From positions 1-64,000 of the forward strand of contig CADCIX010000001.1 of assembly GCA_902801565.1 (NCBI GenBank): a stretch of DNA of 64,000 nt, in the 5' to 3' direction. Shown piece by piece: positions 23,983 to 33,248 of this stretch. Position numbers and translations under genes: made by a program. Position 1 is the stretch's first letter. The number at the start of each line of letters is the position of its first letter. The notes under the pieces were generated by a model that saw only the letters and a list, made by a program, of their open reading frames with translations, was not told where the DNA came from and did not search any database. The stretch is from an uncultured Veillonellaceae bacterium (lineage in GTDB: Bacteria; Bacillota; Negativicutes; Selenomonadales; Selenomonadaceae).

Positions 23983-24011
23983 GACTTGACTGTCCTTGCG
24001 ACAGTCTGTTT
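23983..24011 (+). terminator. Probable terminator after rnpB
   Basis: GACTGT (23988-23993) pairs with ACAGTC (24001-24006), followed by TGTTTTC. The stem is short and the T-run modest. Confidence 0.5.
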
Positions 24012-24053
24012 TCATGTTTGGGGTAAATCTGAAAAGTTACTGAAAGGATAAGG

Positions 24054-24098
24054 GACTTTTGAAACAGAAGTCAGCGACTTAAGGCCTAGCCTGAGTCG
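24054..24098 (+). promoter_or_regulatory. Two small hairpins in the leader of the NlpC/P60 gene
   Basis: GACTT/AAGTC (24054-24072) and a longer stem CGACT..AGGC/GCCT..AGTCG (24075-24098) lie 49 bases before the hydrolase start. No T-run follows. I could not match them to a known riboswitch; the c-di-AMP (ydaO) consensus is not evident. Confidence 0.35.
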
Positions 24099-24146
24099 AT
24101 TGTAGATAGATAAGACAAATTTGCCGAAAAAGAGAGGAGAATCCTT

Positions 24147-24809
24147 TTGAACAAGATCGTTCGTATTTTTCTTATGTGCTTGGTTTGTGTCTGCAGCTTT
24201 TCCGTGGTGAGCGCATCGGCGTTCCGCGTTGGGGATCAGGGCAGTGAGGTTGCGGAGATTCAGGGAGAACTCTCGAACCTTGGTTATGATGTTTCGGCAG
24301 ACGGGGATTTTGGCCCTGCGACAGCCGAGGCAGTGAAGGCATTCCAGGAGTCGATTGGCTTGGAGGCGGATGGCCTCGTGGGAGAAACGACCTATTCGGC
24401 GCTTTTGGGAAAATCCATGCCGGAGATCAGCCGTGGTTCCAATTACATTTCCCGTCGTATCGTCCAGACCTCTATGGAATACATTGGCGTTCCCTATGTG
24501 TTTGGCGGAACCACGCCCAGTGGGTTTGACTGCTCCGGCTATGTGCGCTATGTATTTGCAAATGCCGGCATCTATCTGCCCCGCATGGCGGACGAGCAGT
24601 ATGAGATGGGCATGCCGGTTTCCACGGATGAGCTCGTTGCAGGGGATCTTGTGTTCTTCACCACCTATACCTATGGAGCCTCCCATGTGGGCATCTATCT
24701 GGGCGATGGGAATTTCATCAATGCGAGTTCCAGCCGTGGCGTAGCGATTGACTCCCTTTACAGCTCGTATTGGGGTTCCTGCTACATCGGTGCCCGTCGG
24801 GTTATTTAA
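24147..24809 (+). CDS. Secreted NlpC/P60 peptidoglycan endopeptidase with a PG-binding domain
   Basis: The 220-residue protein has a signal peptide (MNKIVRIFLMCLVCVCSFSV, cleavage probably after SASA), one PG_binding_1 repeat (about 25-85: GDQGSEVAEIQGELSNLGY, ADGDFGPATAEAVKAFQ) and an NlpC/P60 domain (about 105-220). The catalytic Cys129 is in FDCSGYVRY and the His in SHVGIYLG. Such enzymes cut D-Glu-mDAP type links in the peptide stems during wall growth. The start is TTG with AGGAGA upstream; no ATG in frame keeps the signal peptide. Its leader holds two hairpins and a strong terminator follows. Confidence 0.92.
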   Translation: MNKIVRIFLMCLVCVCSFSVVSASAFRVGDQGSEVAEIQGELSNLGYDVSADGDFGPATAEAVKAFQESIGLEADGLVGETTYSALLGKSMPEISRGSNYISRRIVQTSMEYIGVPYVFGGTTPSGFDCSGYVRYVFANAGIYLPRMADEQYEMGMPVSTDELVAGDLVFFTTYTYGASHVGIYLGDGNFINASSSRGVAIDSLYSSYWGSCYIGARRVI

Positions 24810-24830
24810 TCTGTGAATTGGCTTTTGCAA

Positions 24831-24869
24831 ATGAGAAAAGGGAGCTGCCTGTCAGCTCCCTTTTCTCAT
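24831..24869. terminator. Strong bidirectional terminator
   Basis: A 17-bp perfect stem (24831-24847 with 24853-24869) has a 5-base loop, and its outer part is A-rich on one side and T-rich on the other. It serves the NlpC/P60 gene on the plus strand and the small minus-strand gene, whose stop codon lies in the stem. Confidence 0.85.
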
Positions 24870-24943
24870 TCCGTGAAAAATTCGTCCCCAAAGGCATAGA
24901 ATGCCGTAAGGAAGATGAGCAGCCAAAGGAAGAGATCGCTCAT
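24866..24943 (-). CDS. Predicted 25-residue single-pass membrane peptide
   Basis: The frame begins MSDLFLWLLIFLTAF and ends GDEFFTE. Residues 4-18 are a continuous hydrophobic segment, enough for one membrane helix, with acidic ends. It has a full expression kit on the minus strand: TTGCCA (24995-24990), a 17-base spacer, TATTAT (24972-24967), AGGAGT 7 bases before ATG, and a strong terminator at the stop. It does not resemble a peptide I can name; KdpF-like or stress-response micro-proteins are only analogies. There is no comparative support from one sequence. Confidence 0.6.
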   Translation of the reverse strand: MSDLFLWLLIFLTAFYAFGDEFFTE

Positions 24944-24966
24944 ACGCAGGACTCCTTTCCTTCCAT

Positions 24967-24995
24967 ATAATATATGCTTGACTTGTATCTGGCAA
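24967..24995 (-). promoter_or_regulatory. Promoter of the small membrane-peptide gene
   Basis: On the minus strand TTGCCA (24995-24990) and TATTAT (24972-24967) are 17 bases apart, 23 bases before the ATG. Confidence 0.65.
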
Positions 24996-25034
24996 GAAAA
25001 ATATATTTTCTTTCTTGAGGCAAGGGGAAGGATT

Positions 25035-25062
25035 TTGCCTTTTTATCACGAATACGTATTAT
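25035..25062 (+). promoter_or_regulatory. Candidate promoter of folB
   Basis: TTGCCT (25035-25040) and TATTAT (25057-25062) are 16 bases apart, 32 bases before the start. Confidence 0.5.
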
Positions 25063-25094
25063 AGACAAGATTTTATAGAATAGGAGTGACTGCA

Positions 25095-25457
25095 ATGGCA
25101 AAAATCAGGATCCATAATATGATGTTCTACGGGTTTCATGGCATCTATGAGTATGAGCGTGAGCAGGGGCAGAAGTTCTACATAGATGTTGAGGTCGAGA
25201 TGGACGATGAAAAGGCGGTTGAAACCGATGATGTCAAGGATGCTGTGGATACGGCAACGGTCTATGACATCGTGGGGGATGCCGTGAAGAACAAGCGCTA
25301 TCAGCTGCTGATCTCACTTTCGGCGCATATCGGTGACAGGCTGTTGGCCAAGTATCCGCATTTCACGGCGGTTACGGCGACCATCCGCAAGCCTTCCGTG
25401 CCGATTTCCGGCCCGATTGATTACGTGGAAGTCGAGACCACCCGTTACAGGAAATAA
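25095..25457 (+). CDS. folB: Dihydroneopterin aldolase
   Basis: It converts 7,8-dihydroneopterin to 6-hydroxymethyl-dihydropterin in folate synthesis. The 120-residue product has MFYGFHGIYEYEREQGQKF with the pterin-binding region, DTATVYDIV and the catalytic-Lys motif TIRKPSVPISG. ATG 25095 with AGGAG 8 bases upstream is preferred over GTG 25086. No folP or folK is adjacent. Confidence 0.93.
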   Translation: MAKIRIHNMMFYGFHGIYEYEREQGQKFYIDVEVEMDDEKAVETDDVKDAVDTATVYDIVGDAVKNKRYQLLISLSAHIGDRLLAKYPHFTAVTATIRKPSVPISGPIDYVEVETTRYRK

Positions 25458-25608
25458 TCCTACGAAAGTTTTTGCCATTTGCCGGTCTTGTATCGGCAAA
25501 TGGTTTTTTTTTCTGGAATTTTTCGGGAAAGTGTTGCATTATGCAGAATATTTCTGTATCATAAGAAACTATCGAAAGGATATTGGAGATTGGATAGGGG
25601 ATGGTGGA

Positions 25609-26706
25609 ATGGAGGCATATTTTCTGGCTGCCTTGCAACGGGCAGGAGGGCTGGGAAGTGTGCAGTTGCAGCGTTTGCTGCGGGTTTTTCCAAGCGGTGA
25701 GGAAATATGGCGGGCCCCGGTGAATGATATTGCTTCTGCCGGAGTCCTTTCAGAAAAGCGGATTGCATCACTGGAGGCGTTGCGCCATAGCCGGCCGGAT
25801 TATCCTGAGCAATTGGCGGAGCTCTGTGAAAGGAAAGGCATCCGGGTTTGCTCGATACTTGAGAAGGAGTATCCGTCTTTCCTAAAAGAGATCTTTGATC
25901 CGCCTGTGGTATTCTTTTATCGAGGACAGCTGCCGGAAGAGGATGCGCTTCTGCTGGCCATGGTGGGTTCCCGGCGGTTCAGCCGCTACGGGGAGCAGGT
26001 GACACTGGACTTTGCGGAGAAACTGGCTGCATCCGGTGTCATTGTGGTCAGCGGTGCAGCTCGTGGCATAGATACCTGTGCCCATATGGGAGCACTGAAA
26101 ACGGGACGCACGATAGCGGTGCTTGGATGCGGCGTTGATGTGGCATATCCTTCCGAGAATCGTTCCTTGCTTCAGCAGATCGCTGAACACGGCGCGGTGA
26201 TTTCCGAGTATGAGCCTGGGACACAGCCATTGCCGGCGTTCTTCCCTGCACGGAACCGCATCATCAGCGGCCTGTCGCGGGGAACGGTCGTCGTTGAGGC
26301 AGCAAGGCGCAGTGGCTCACTCATCACAGCAGAACTTGCCCTCAATGAGGGACGGGATGTGTTTGCCGTGCCGGGAAGCATTTTCTCGGATACGAGCCAG
26401 GGCTGCCATCATCTGATCCAGCAGGGGGCAAAACTGGTGACCAGTGCATCCGATATTCTGGTGGAGTATGGGAAATCGGAAGGGAAAAGGAAAAAAGTCA
26501 GGAAGGAGCCCAAGCTCAATCCTGAGGAAGCGGCTGTCTACAGCGTCCTGTCCTATGAGCATCCTCTTTCTGTCGATGAGATCATATACAGCCTCAAGGG
26601 TAATGGGGATGCGTCGAGCATTGCGTTCCTGCTTCTTCAGATGGAACTCAAGGGGCTCGTGGTAGAGAACAAGTCGCATGCGTACCTGCGTGCGGAAAGG
26701 GAGTGA
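25609..26706 (+). CDS. dprA: DNA-processing protein DprA (Smf)
   Basis: DprA loads RecA on incoming single-stranded DNA during transformation. The 365-residue product has an N-terminal helical HhH-like part, the Rossmann-like core (AMVGSRRFSRYG, VVSGAARGIDTCAH, VLGCGVDVAYPSEN, PARNRIISGLSRGTVVVEA, DVFAVPGSI) and a C-terminal winged-helix segment (PLSVDEIIYSLKGNGDASSIAFLLLQMELKG). The ATG follows GATGGTGGA, a modest ribosome site; the frame stays open far upstream, but that part does not look like DprA. The stop is 4 bases before topA. Confidence 0.95.
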   Translation: MEAYFLAALQRAGGLGSVQLQRLLRVFPSGEEIWRAPVNDIASAGVLSEKRIASLEALRHSRPDYPEQLAELCERKGIRVCSILEKEYPSFLKEIFDPPVVFFYRGQLPEEDALLLAMVGSRRFSRYGEQVTLDFAEKLAASGVIVVSGAARGIDTCAHMGALKTGRTIAVLGCGVDVAYPSENRSLLQQIAEHGAVISEYEPGTQPLPAFFPARNRIISGLSRGTVVVEAARRSGSLITAELALNEGRDVFAVPGSIFSDTSQGCHHLIQQGAKLVTSASDILVEYGKSEGKRKKVRKEPKLNPEEAAVYSVLSYEHPLSVDEIIYSLKGNGDASSIAFLLLQMELKGLVVENKSHAYLRAERE

Positions 26707-26710
26707 ACAC

Positions 26711-28900
26711 TTGGCTGCAAAGGCGAAGGCAAAAGCAAGCCAGAAGGCGAAAAAGACTTTGGTGGTGGTGGAGTCGCCGGCAAAGGCGAAGACGATAGAG
26801 AAGTATCTTGGAAGGAACTACATGGTTCGCGCATCCATGGGCCACTTGCGGGATCTGCCAAAGAGTCAGTTCGGTATTGACGTGGAGCAGGACTTTGCTC
26901 CCAAGTACATCAATATCCGTGGAAAAGGGGATCTCATCAAGGCACTCAAGAAGGATGCAAAGAATGCAGACAAGATCTATCTGGCAAGCGACCCTGACCG
27001 GGAAGGCGAGGCCATTGCCTGGCATCTTTCCTATATTCTTGGCGTAGACCCTGCGACGGACTGCCGCATCGTCTTCAACGAGATCACGAAACCGGCCATT
27101 CAGGCAGCGGTGAAGGACCCGCATCCCATCAACATGGATCGGGTGGATGCGCAGCAGGCGCGCCGCATGCTGGACCGCATTGTGGGCTACAAGCTGAGCC
27201 CGCTCCTCTGGCGCAAGATCCGAAAAGGCCTTTCCGCCGGCCGGGTGCAGTCTGTCACGGTGAAGCTCATCTGCGACAGGGAAAAGGAAATACAGGCTTT
27301 CGTCTCGGAGGAGTACTGGACCGTGGGTATGAAGCTCAGGAAGGGCAAATCCGCCATGTTCGATGCGGAGCTCGTCCAGGTGGACGGCAAGAAAGTGGCC
27401 TTGTCCAATGAAAAGGATACTACAGCCCTGGTGAAAGACCTGGAGCAGCAGGAATTCCGGGTGCAGGAAGTGAAGAAGGGACAACGGCGCCGCAAGGCAG
27501 CAGCGCCTTTCACCACCAGCAGCCTGCAGCAGGATGCCGCGAGGAAACTGGGATTCACTTCCAGAAAGACCATGATGCTGGCCCAGCAGCTCTATGAAGG
27601 CCTGGAATTGGGAAAACGAGGGCCTGTCGGTCTCATTACCTATATGCGCACGGATTCCACGCGGATTTCGGAGCTGGCCCAGCAGGAAGCGCGGTATTTC
27701 ATTGAGGAACAGTTTGGAAAAGACTATGTCCCTGCAAAACCCAATATCTACAGTGCGGGAAAAAAGGCGCAGGATGCCCATGAGGCAATCCGGCCGACGA
27801 GCATTGAGCTTACACCGGAAAGTGTGGAATCTTTCCTGACGAAAGACCAGTGGAAGCTCTACAGCCTCATCTGGCAAAGGTTTGCTGCAAGCCAGATGAC
27901 GCCTGCGGTCTATGATACCATGAGCATTGCGATTGCTGCGGGAGATCGCTATCTCTGCAAGACCAACGGCTCCCGTCTCAAGTTCCCGGGCTTCACGGCG
28001 GTTTATGCCGGGGTAGATGTCACGAAGAAGGAGAAGGATGTCCTGCTGCCGGAACTGGCAGCAGAGGATGTGCTGAACCTGGCAAAGATGCTGCCCCAGC
28101 AGCATTTCACAGAGCCGCCGCCGCGCTACAACGATGCCTCCCTTGTCAAGACGCTGGAGGAAAAGGACATCGGGAGGCCGAGCACCTATGCGCCCATCAT
28201 TGAGACCATACAGGCGCGCGGTTATGTGCAGCGCGTAGAGAAACAGTTCCAGCCCACGGAACTGGGCTTTGTGGTGCTGGACATGCTGGAGGAATACTTC
28301 AAGGATATCGTCGATGTGAAATTCACGGCGAATCTGGAAAATGAGCTGGACGAGATTGCCGAGGGGAAGGTCAGGAAAAACGCGCTGCTGAAGGAATTTT
28401 ACGATCCTTTTGAAACGACGCTGGAAAAGGCAGACGAGGCCATCGGACATGTGGAGCTTCCTGTGGAGGTATCCGATGTGAAGTGCGAGCTCTGCGGCCG
28501 CATGATGGTGGTGAAGCAGGGCCGCTATGGGAAATTCCTTGCGTGCCCCGGGTTTCCGGAGTGCCGCAATACGAAGCCCATTCTGAAGGACACGGGCGTG
28601 AAATGCCCGAAGTGCGGTGGAAGCATTGTGGAGCGGCGCACCCGGCGGGGCCGGAGTTTTTACGGCTGCGAGAATTATCCGGAATGTGACTATGTCACAT
28701 GGGATGCGCCACAAAAGGAAGTATGCGAGAAATGCGGTTCCTTCCTGCTCAAGCACCGCTACAGGAATGGAAGGGCCATGCTTTACTGCAGTAATGATGC
28801 CTGCGAGACAAGAGTGGACCATCCCATCAACAAAGAATTGGAGAAAGCGCGGGCGAGGGCAGAGGCCAAGGCCGCGAAGAAAGAAGACCAGGGGAATTGA
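26711..28900 (+). CDS. topA: DNA topoisomerase I (type IA)
   Basis: It relaxes negative supercoils. The 729-residue product has a TOPRIM domain (TLVVVESPAKAKTIE with Glu21; LASDPDREGEAIAWHL), the active-site Tyr311 in GLITYMRTDSTRIS, GRPSTYAPII, and three C-terminal four-Cys zinc ribbons from about residue 593 (CELCGR, CPKCGG, CEKCGS). The start is probably TTG 26711 with AGGGAG 7 bases upstream; ATG 26678 lies inside dprA. The N-terminus is Lys/Ala rich. It is followed closely by trmFO. Confidence 0.96.
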   Translation: MAAKAKAKASQKAKKTLVVVESPAKAKTIEKYLGRNYMVRASMGHLRDLPKSQFGIDVEQDFAPKYINIRGKGDLIKALKKDAKNADKIYLASDPDREGEAIAWHLSYILGVDPATDCRIVFNEITKPAIQAAVKDPHPINMDRVDAQQARRMLDRIVGYKLSPLLWRKIRKGLSAGRVQSVTVKLICDREKEIQAFVSEEYWTVGMKLRKGKSAMFDAELVQVDGKKVALSNEKDTTALVKDLEQQEFRVQEVKKGQRRRKAAAPFTTSSLQQDAARKLGFTSRKTMMLAQQLYEGLELGKRGPVGLITYMRTDSTRISELAQQEARYFIEEQFGKDYVPAKPNIYSAGKKAQDAHEAIRPTSIELTPESVESFLTKDQWKLYSLIWQRFAASQMTPAVYDTMSIAIAAGDRYLCKTNGSRLKFPGFTAVYAGVDVTKKEKDVLLPELAAEDVLNLAKMLPQQHFTEPPPRYNDASLVKTLEEKDIGRPSTYAPIIETIQARGYVQRVEKQFQPTELGFVVLDMLEEYFKDIVDVKFTANLENELDEIAEGKVRKNALLKEFYDPFETTLEKADEAIGHVELPVEVSDVKCELCGRMMVVKQGRYGKFLACPGFPECRNTKPILKDTGVKCPKCGGSIVERRTRRGRSFYGCENYPECDYVTWDAPQKEVCEKCGSFLLKHRYRNGRAMLYCSNDACETRVDHPINKELEKARARAEAKAAKKEDQGN

Positions 28901-28903
28901 CGC

Positions 28904-30217
28904 ATGAAAAAAGTGATGATTGTTGGTGCAGGCCTGGCCGGTTCAGAGGCGGCATGGCAGGCGGCAAATCTCGGGGCAGAGGTGCTTCTTTATGAGATGC
29001 GTCCCGGGAAGATGACGCCGGCCCACAAGACGGATGCCTTTGCCGAGCTGGTCTGCAGCAATTCCCTGAGGGGAGCGGGCATGGAGAACGCCGTGGGCGT
29101 GCTCAAGGAGGAGATGAGGCGTCTCGGCTCCATTGTCATGGAGGCTGCGGATGCCACCCAGGTCCCCGCGGGCGGAGCACTCGCCGTGGATCGTCAGGGG
29201 TTCAGCCGTTATATCACGGAAAAGGTGACAGCCCACCAAAATGTGAAGGTTCTCCATGAGGAGATACTGAAGATTCCCCAAAGGGAGGATGCGGTGACGG
29301 TTGTGGCAAGCGGTCCTCTTACCGATGGCGCACTGGCAGAGGACATTTTTCGGAGGACGGGGGAGGATTCCTTTTATTTCTATGATGCGGCAGCCCCCAT
29401 CGTGACACTGGAATCCGTGGATATGCAGAAGGCCTACAGGGCTTCCCGCTATGGGAAAGGGGAGGCCGCCTATATCAATTGCCCCATGACCGAGGAGGAA
29501 TACCATCGTTTCTGGACAGAGCTTGTCCAGGCGGAAACCACGCCTATTAAGGAGTTTGAGAAGGAGAAGTTCTTTGAGGGCTGCATGCCGGTGGAGGTCA
29601 TGGCGAAGCGGGGAGAGGATACCCTGCTGTTTGGCCCCTTGAAGCCTGTCGGGCTGGAGCATCCGGAAACGGGGGAACGGCCCCATGCGGTGGTGCAGCT
29701 CAGGCAGGACAATGCAGAGGGAACCCTCTACAATATCGTGGGGTTCCAGACGCATCTCAAATGGCCGGAGCAGCGCAGGGTATTTGGCATGATTCCGGGC
29801 CTTGAGCAGGCAGAATTCGTGCGCTACGGTGTCATGCATCGCAATACTTTCCTGAACTCGCCGAGGCTCATGCGCCCAACCCTGCAGCTCAGGGGAGCGG
29901 ACAATCTCTTCTTTGCGGGCCAGATGACGGGAGTGGAAGGCTATGTGGAGTCTGCCTCCTCGGGCCTTGTGGCAGGTGTCAATGCAGCGCGGCTCGTCCT
30001 TGGAAAGGCACCGGTGGTGTTTCCGGAGGAGACGTGTCATGGCGCGTTGTGCCACTATATTACCTCGTCGGAGGCAAAACATTTCCAGCCGATGAACGTG
30101 AATTTCGGCATCCTGCCCGGACTTCCGGAGCGGGTGAGGGACAAGAAGCTCAAGAAGCAGAAGCTGGCGGAGCGGGCACTTGACGTATTGGAAGCATTCA
30201 AACAGGAGTTGGGATAG
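28904..30217 (+). CDS. trmFO: Methylenetetrahydrofolate-tRNA-(uracil-5-)-methyltransferase TrmFO
   Basis: This FAD- and folate-dependent enzyme makes m5U54 in tRNA. The 437-residue sequence shows the FAD loop [62 protein letters not shown], and the C-terminal FAD contact [20 protein letters not shown]. It starts 4 bases after topA and is directly followed by hslV. In Bacillus a xerC/codV gene lies between the two; it is absent here. Confidence 0.96.
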   Translation: MKKVMIVGAGLAGSEAAWQAANLGAEVLLYEMRPGKMTPAHKTDAFAELVCSNSLRGAGMENAVGVLKEEMRRLGSIVMEAADATQVPAGGALAVDRQGFSRYITEKVTAHQNVKVLHEEILKIPQREDAVTVVASGPLTDGALAEDIFRRTGEDSFYFYDAAAPIVTLESVDMQKAYRASRYGKGEAAYINCPMTEEEYHRFWTELVQAETTPIKEFEKEKFFEGCMPVEVMAKRGEDTLLFGPLKPVGLEHPETGERPHAVVQLRQDNAEGTLYNIVGFQTHLKWPEQRRVFGMIPGLEQAEFVRYGVMHRNTFLNSPRLMRPTLQLRGADNLFFAGQMTGVEGYVESASSGLVAGVNAARLVLGKAPVVFPEETCHGALCHYITSSEAKHFQPMNVNFGILPGLPERVRDKKLKKQKLAERALDVLEAFKQELG

Positions 30218-30766
30218 ATGGGAACAGAGATGCAGTTTCATGCCACGACCATATGTTGTGTGCATAAGGATGGGAAGACAGCGATTGCCGGCGATGGACA
30301 GGTGACCTTTGGACAGGCGGCCATCATGAAGGCGAATGCGAAAAAGGTGCGGAAGCTGTACCATGGGAAGGTACTGGCCGGGTTTGCCGGCTCCGTGGCG
30401 GATGCCTTTACCCTTTTTGAGAAATTCGAGGGGAAGCTGGAGGCATACAATGGAAACCTGCAGCGCGCTGCGGTGGAACTTGCGAAGGAATGGCGCACGG
30501 ACCGCATCCTCCGCAAGCTGGAGGCCTTGCTTCTCGTTGCGGACAAGGAGACCATTCTCATGCTGTCGGGCAACGGTGAGGTCATCGAGCCTGACGGGGA
30601 GGCGGCGGCAATCGGGTCGGGCGGCTTCTATGCACTGTCGGCTGCAAGGGCGATGGTCAGGCATACGGAGCTTTCCGCGTCGGAGATTGCCCAGGAGGCC
30701 TTGTCCATTGCGGCGGATATCTGTGTCTATACGAATCATAATATTAAAGTGGAGGAACTGGATTGA
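30218..30766 (+). CDS. hslV: ATP-dependent protease subunit HslV (ClpQ)
   Basis: This is the threonine-type peptidase ring of the HslUV protease. The 182-residue product has the nucleophile in FHATTICCV, with mature N-terminal Thr at residue 10 of the predicted precursor, plus [25 protein letters not shown] and [11 protein letters not shown]. The ATG directly after the trmFO stop has AGGAG upstream; ATG 30230 would give a shorter propeptide. The stop overlaps the hslU start. Confidence 0.95.
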   Translation: MGTEMQFHATTICCVHKDGKTAIAGDGQVTFGQAAIMKANAKKVRKLYHGKVLAGFAGSVADAFTLFEKFEGKLEAYNGNLQRAAVELAKEWRTDRILRKLEALLLVADKETILMLSGNGEVIEPDGEAAAIGSGGFYALSAARAMVRHTELSASEIAQEALSIAADICVYTNHNIKVEELD

Positions 30767-32160
30767 TGGACAGCATTGGGGTAAATGAACAGACACCTCG
30801 TGAAATCGTGGAGGAACTCAACAAGTACATCGTGGGGCAGGACGAGGCCAAGAGGTCGGTGGCGATTGCGCTCAGGAACCGTTGGCGCAGCCGTCAGCTC
30901 ACGGGCAGCATGCAGGATGATGTGATACCGAAGAACATCCTGATGATCGGTTCCACAGGCGTCGGCAAGACAGAGATTGCACGGCGTCTGGCCCGTCTGG
31001 TGAAGGCGCCTTTCATCAAGGTGGAGGCGACGAAGTTCACGGAAGTGGGCTATGTGGGCCGCGATGTGGAGTCCATCGTGAGGGATCTGGCGGAGACTGC
31101 CGTGCGCATGGTACGCCAGCAGCGCATGGAGGATGTGCAGGAGAAGGCAAAGGAGATGGCGGAGGAGCGTATCCTCGATGTCTTTGTGCCGGAGCCGAAG
31201 AAGTCGCAGAATCCCTTGGGCCGTCTCTTCGGCAATGATGAGGAGGATTCCGCCGGGGAAAAGAAGGAAGAGCCAAAATACCAGGCCGGCCGTGAGTGGG
31301 TCAGGAAGCGCCTGAAGAACGGCGAACTGGAGGAGGAACTCATCGAGATCGATGTGGAGGAGTCCAGCAAGCCCATGGTGGGCATGTTCTCCGGCTCCAG
31401 CCTGGAAGGCATGGGGGACAATCTGCAGGACATGATCGGCAGCCTCATGCCCAAGCGGCACAAGAAGCGGAAGGTGACGGTGGCGGCGGCGAGGAAGATA
31501 TTCGCCCAGGAGGAAGCGGCAAAGCTCATCGACATGGACGAGGTGGCCGAGGAAGCTGTCCGTGTGGCGGAGAAGAGCGGCATCGTGTTCCTGGATGAGA
31601 TTGACAAGGTGGCGGTGAAGGGCAACACCTCCGGGGCGGATGTGTCCCGGGAGGGTGTCCAGAGGGATATCCTGCCCATCGTGGAAGGCTCCACCGTGGT
31701 GACGAAATACGGACCGGTGAAGACGGACCATGTGCTCTTCATAGCGGCAGGTGCCTTCCATACGGCGAAGCCTTCGGATCTCATCCCTGAACTTCAGGGT
31801 CGTTTCCCCATCCGCGTGGAGCTCAAGTCGCTTCGCAAGGAGGATTTTGAGAAGATCCTCACGGAGCCGCAGAATGCGCTTTTGAAGCAGTACAAGGCAC
31901 TTCTGGCAGTGGAAGGCGTGGAACTGGATTTCCAGGAGAGTGCCATCAGCCGCATTGCGGAGCTTGCCTGTGATGTGAACGAGCAGGCGGAGGATATCGG
32001 TGCACGCCGCCTCCATACACTGCTGGAAAAGCTCATTGAGGATGTGTCCTTTGATGCTCCTGACATGGAGGACAAGAATGTGACCATTGATGCGGCATAT
32101 GTGGATGAGAAACTTTCGGATATCGCCCAGAATCGGGATCTGTCCCAATATATTCTTTGA
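30766..32160 (+). CDS. hslU: ATP-dependent protease ATPase subunit HslU (ClpY)
   Basis: This AAA+ unfoldase feeds HslV. The 464-residue product starts with [20 protein letters not shown], then Walker [10 protein letters not shown], the central I-domain (about 100-250), Walker [13 protein letters not shown], and sensor 2 [13 protein letters not shown]. The C-terminal end LSQYIL matches the tail that docks into HslV. ATG 30766 (TGATG overlap with hslV) has GGAGG 10 bases upstream; TTG 30763 is an alternative. Confidence 0.96.
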   Translation: MDSIGVNEQTPREIVEELNKYIVGQDEAKRSVAIALRNRWRSRQLTGSMQDDVIPKNILMIGSTGVGKTEIARRLARLVKAPFIKVEATKFTEVGYVGRDVESIVRDLAETAVRMVRQQRMEDVQEKAKEMAEERILDVFVPEPKKSQNPLGRLFGNDEEDSAGEKKEEPKYQAGREWVRKRLKNGELEEELIEIDVEESSKPMVGMFSGSSLEGMGDNLQDMIGSLMPKRHKKRKVTVAAARKIFAQEEAAKLIDMDEVAEEAVRVAEKSGIVFLDEIDKVAVKGNTSGADVSREGVQRDILPIVEGSTVVTKYGPVKTDHVLFIAAGAFHTAKPSDLIPELQGRFPIRVELKSLRKEDFEKILTEPQNALLKQYKALLAVEGVELDFQESAISRIAELACDVNEQAEDIGARRLHTLLEKLIEDVSFDAPDMEDKNVTIDAAYVDEKLSDIAQNRDLSQYIL

Positions 32161-32198
32161 TTTTGGATAAGAGTGGCAAGAAAAAATTTACTGATTTG

Positions 32199-32228
32199 TT
32201 GAAAAAATATTGCCAAAGCATCTATGAT
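32199..32228 (+). promoter_or_regulatory. Candidate codY promoter
   Basis: TTGAAA (32199-32204) and TATGAT (32223-32228) are 18 bases apart in an AT-rich gap between hslU and codY. No terminator is seen after hslU, so read-through is also likely. Confidence 0.4.
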
Positions 32229-32302
32229 TATTTAGAAAAATATGATAAAATATAGGACAAGGATGTCAGAACAAACTATGGAACTGAAAGGAAGATTTTT
32301 GG

Positions 32303-33082
32303 ATGGCAACGTCATTACTTGAAAAGACAAGAAAGATCAATCGCCTCCTCCAGAGGTCGGAAAATGTCGAATATGATGGAATTTCTCGTGTGCTCAGCAA
32401 TGTGCTGGATGCCAATGTCTACATCACCAATAAGAAGGGAAAAATTTTCGGCTATGCCTTCATTGATGATTTCGAGTGCGATGTCATGGTCGACAAGGTC
32501 ATCAATCAGGGGCTCTTCCCCAAGAGCTATGTGAACTGGCTTCTGCGTCTTGATGAGACCTCGGCGAATCTGCATTCCAAGACGGGAATGTGTGCCTATG
32601 ATGAAGAGACGAAATGCATGTTCAATGGCAAGAACACGACCGTTGTCCCGATTTACGGCGTTGGTGAGCGCATCGGGACGCTGATCGTTGCGAAGTATAA
32701 CGATGAGTTTGATGACGATGATCTGCTTCTGGCCGAGTACGGCGCCACGGTGGTCGGGATGGAGATGCTTCGCGACCACACCCAGAAGATTGAGATTGAG
32801 GCGCGCAAGAAGGCCACGGTCCAGATTGCCCTGGCAACCCTTTCCTATTCAGAGGTGGAGGCTGCCATCAATATCCTGGGCGAGCTCGATGGGACGGAGG
32901 GGCTTCTTGTCGCATCGAAAATTGCGGACAGGGTAGGGATCACCCGTTCCGTCATCGTCAATGCCCTGCGGAAGTTTGAGTCTGCCGGTGTCATAGAATC
33001 CAAGTCCCTGGGGATGAAGGGGACATATATAAAGGTTCTCAATGAGTATCTCTTGGAGGAAGTGCAGAAGCTGAAACGCTGA
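32303..33082 (+). CDS. codY: GTP- and branched-chain-amino-acid-sensing regulator CodY
   Basis: CodY represses many starvation genes, including motility genes in Bacillus, when GTP and branched-chain amino acids are plentiful. The 259-residue product matches along its length: N-terminal LLEKTRKINRLLQ, the GAF-type ligand domain to about residue 160, a linker helix, and the C-terminal winged helix (LLVASKIADRVGITRSVIVNALRKFESAGVIESKSLGMKG). AAAGGAAG precedes the ATG at a long spacing (about 10 bases). It lies directly before the flagellar operon, as in Bacillus. Confidence 0.96.
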   Translation: MATSLLEKTRKINRLLQRSENVEYDGISRVLSNVLDANVYITNKKGKIFGYAFIDDFECDVMVDKVINQGLFPKSYVNWLLRLDETSANLHSKTGMCAYDEETKCMFNGKNTTVVPIYGVGERIGTLIVAKYNDEFDDDDLLLAEYGATVVGMEMLRDHTQKIEIEARKKATVQIALATLSYSEVEAAINILGELDGTEGLLVASKIADRVGITRSVIVNALRKFESAGVIESKSLGMKGTYIKVLNEYLLEEVQKLKR

Positions 33083-33098
33083 TTTTCTGTGGAATTCC

Positions 33099-33138
33099 GC
33101 TGGAATGGAGTCATCTTCATTCCAGCATTTTCTTTTTT
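33099..33138 (+). terminator. Terminator after codY
   Basis: GCTGGAATG (33099-33107) pairs with CATTCCAGC (33118-33126), followed by a T-rich run to 33138. It separates codY from the flagellar operon. Confidence 0.85.
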
Positions 33139-33211
33139 CCTGCAATTTTTAGGGTTAATTTTTGCGGATACCCTTCTAAAAAAATGAAAAACGTGATAGA
33201 ATTTGAAGGGA

Positions 33212-33239
33212 TTGCCTATGTTTTGTAGAACAATATACT
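33212..33239 (+). promoter_or_regulatory. Candidate promoter of the fla/che operon
   Basis: TTGCCT (33212-33217) and TATACT (33234-33239) are 16 bases apart. The -10 lies within the palindrome at 33232-33248. No good sigma-28 (TAAA-N15-GCCGATAA) site was found in the gap. Confidence 0.6.
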
Positions 33240-33248
33240 AAGTATATT
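33232..33248. promoter_or_regulatory. 17-bp palindrome overlapping the fla operon -10 (possible operator)
   Basis: AATATACT-A-AGTATATT is a perfect palindrome centred on 33240. It covers the -10 and the likely transcription start, so a protein bound here would block initiation. The regulator is unknown. Confidence 0.5.

Noticed and set aside
24012-24830. 272-codon minus-strand frame over the NlpC/P60 gene
   Set aside because: Shadow; the plus-strand protein has a signal peptide and catalytic motifs.
26648-28822. 724-codon minus-strand frame opposite topA
   Set aside because: Shadow of topA; no ribosome site, no domain.
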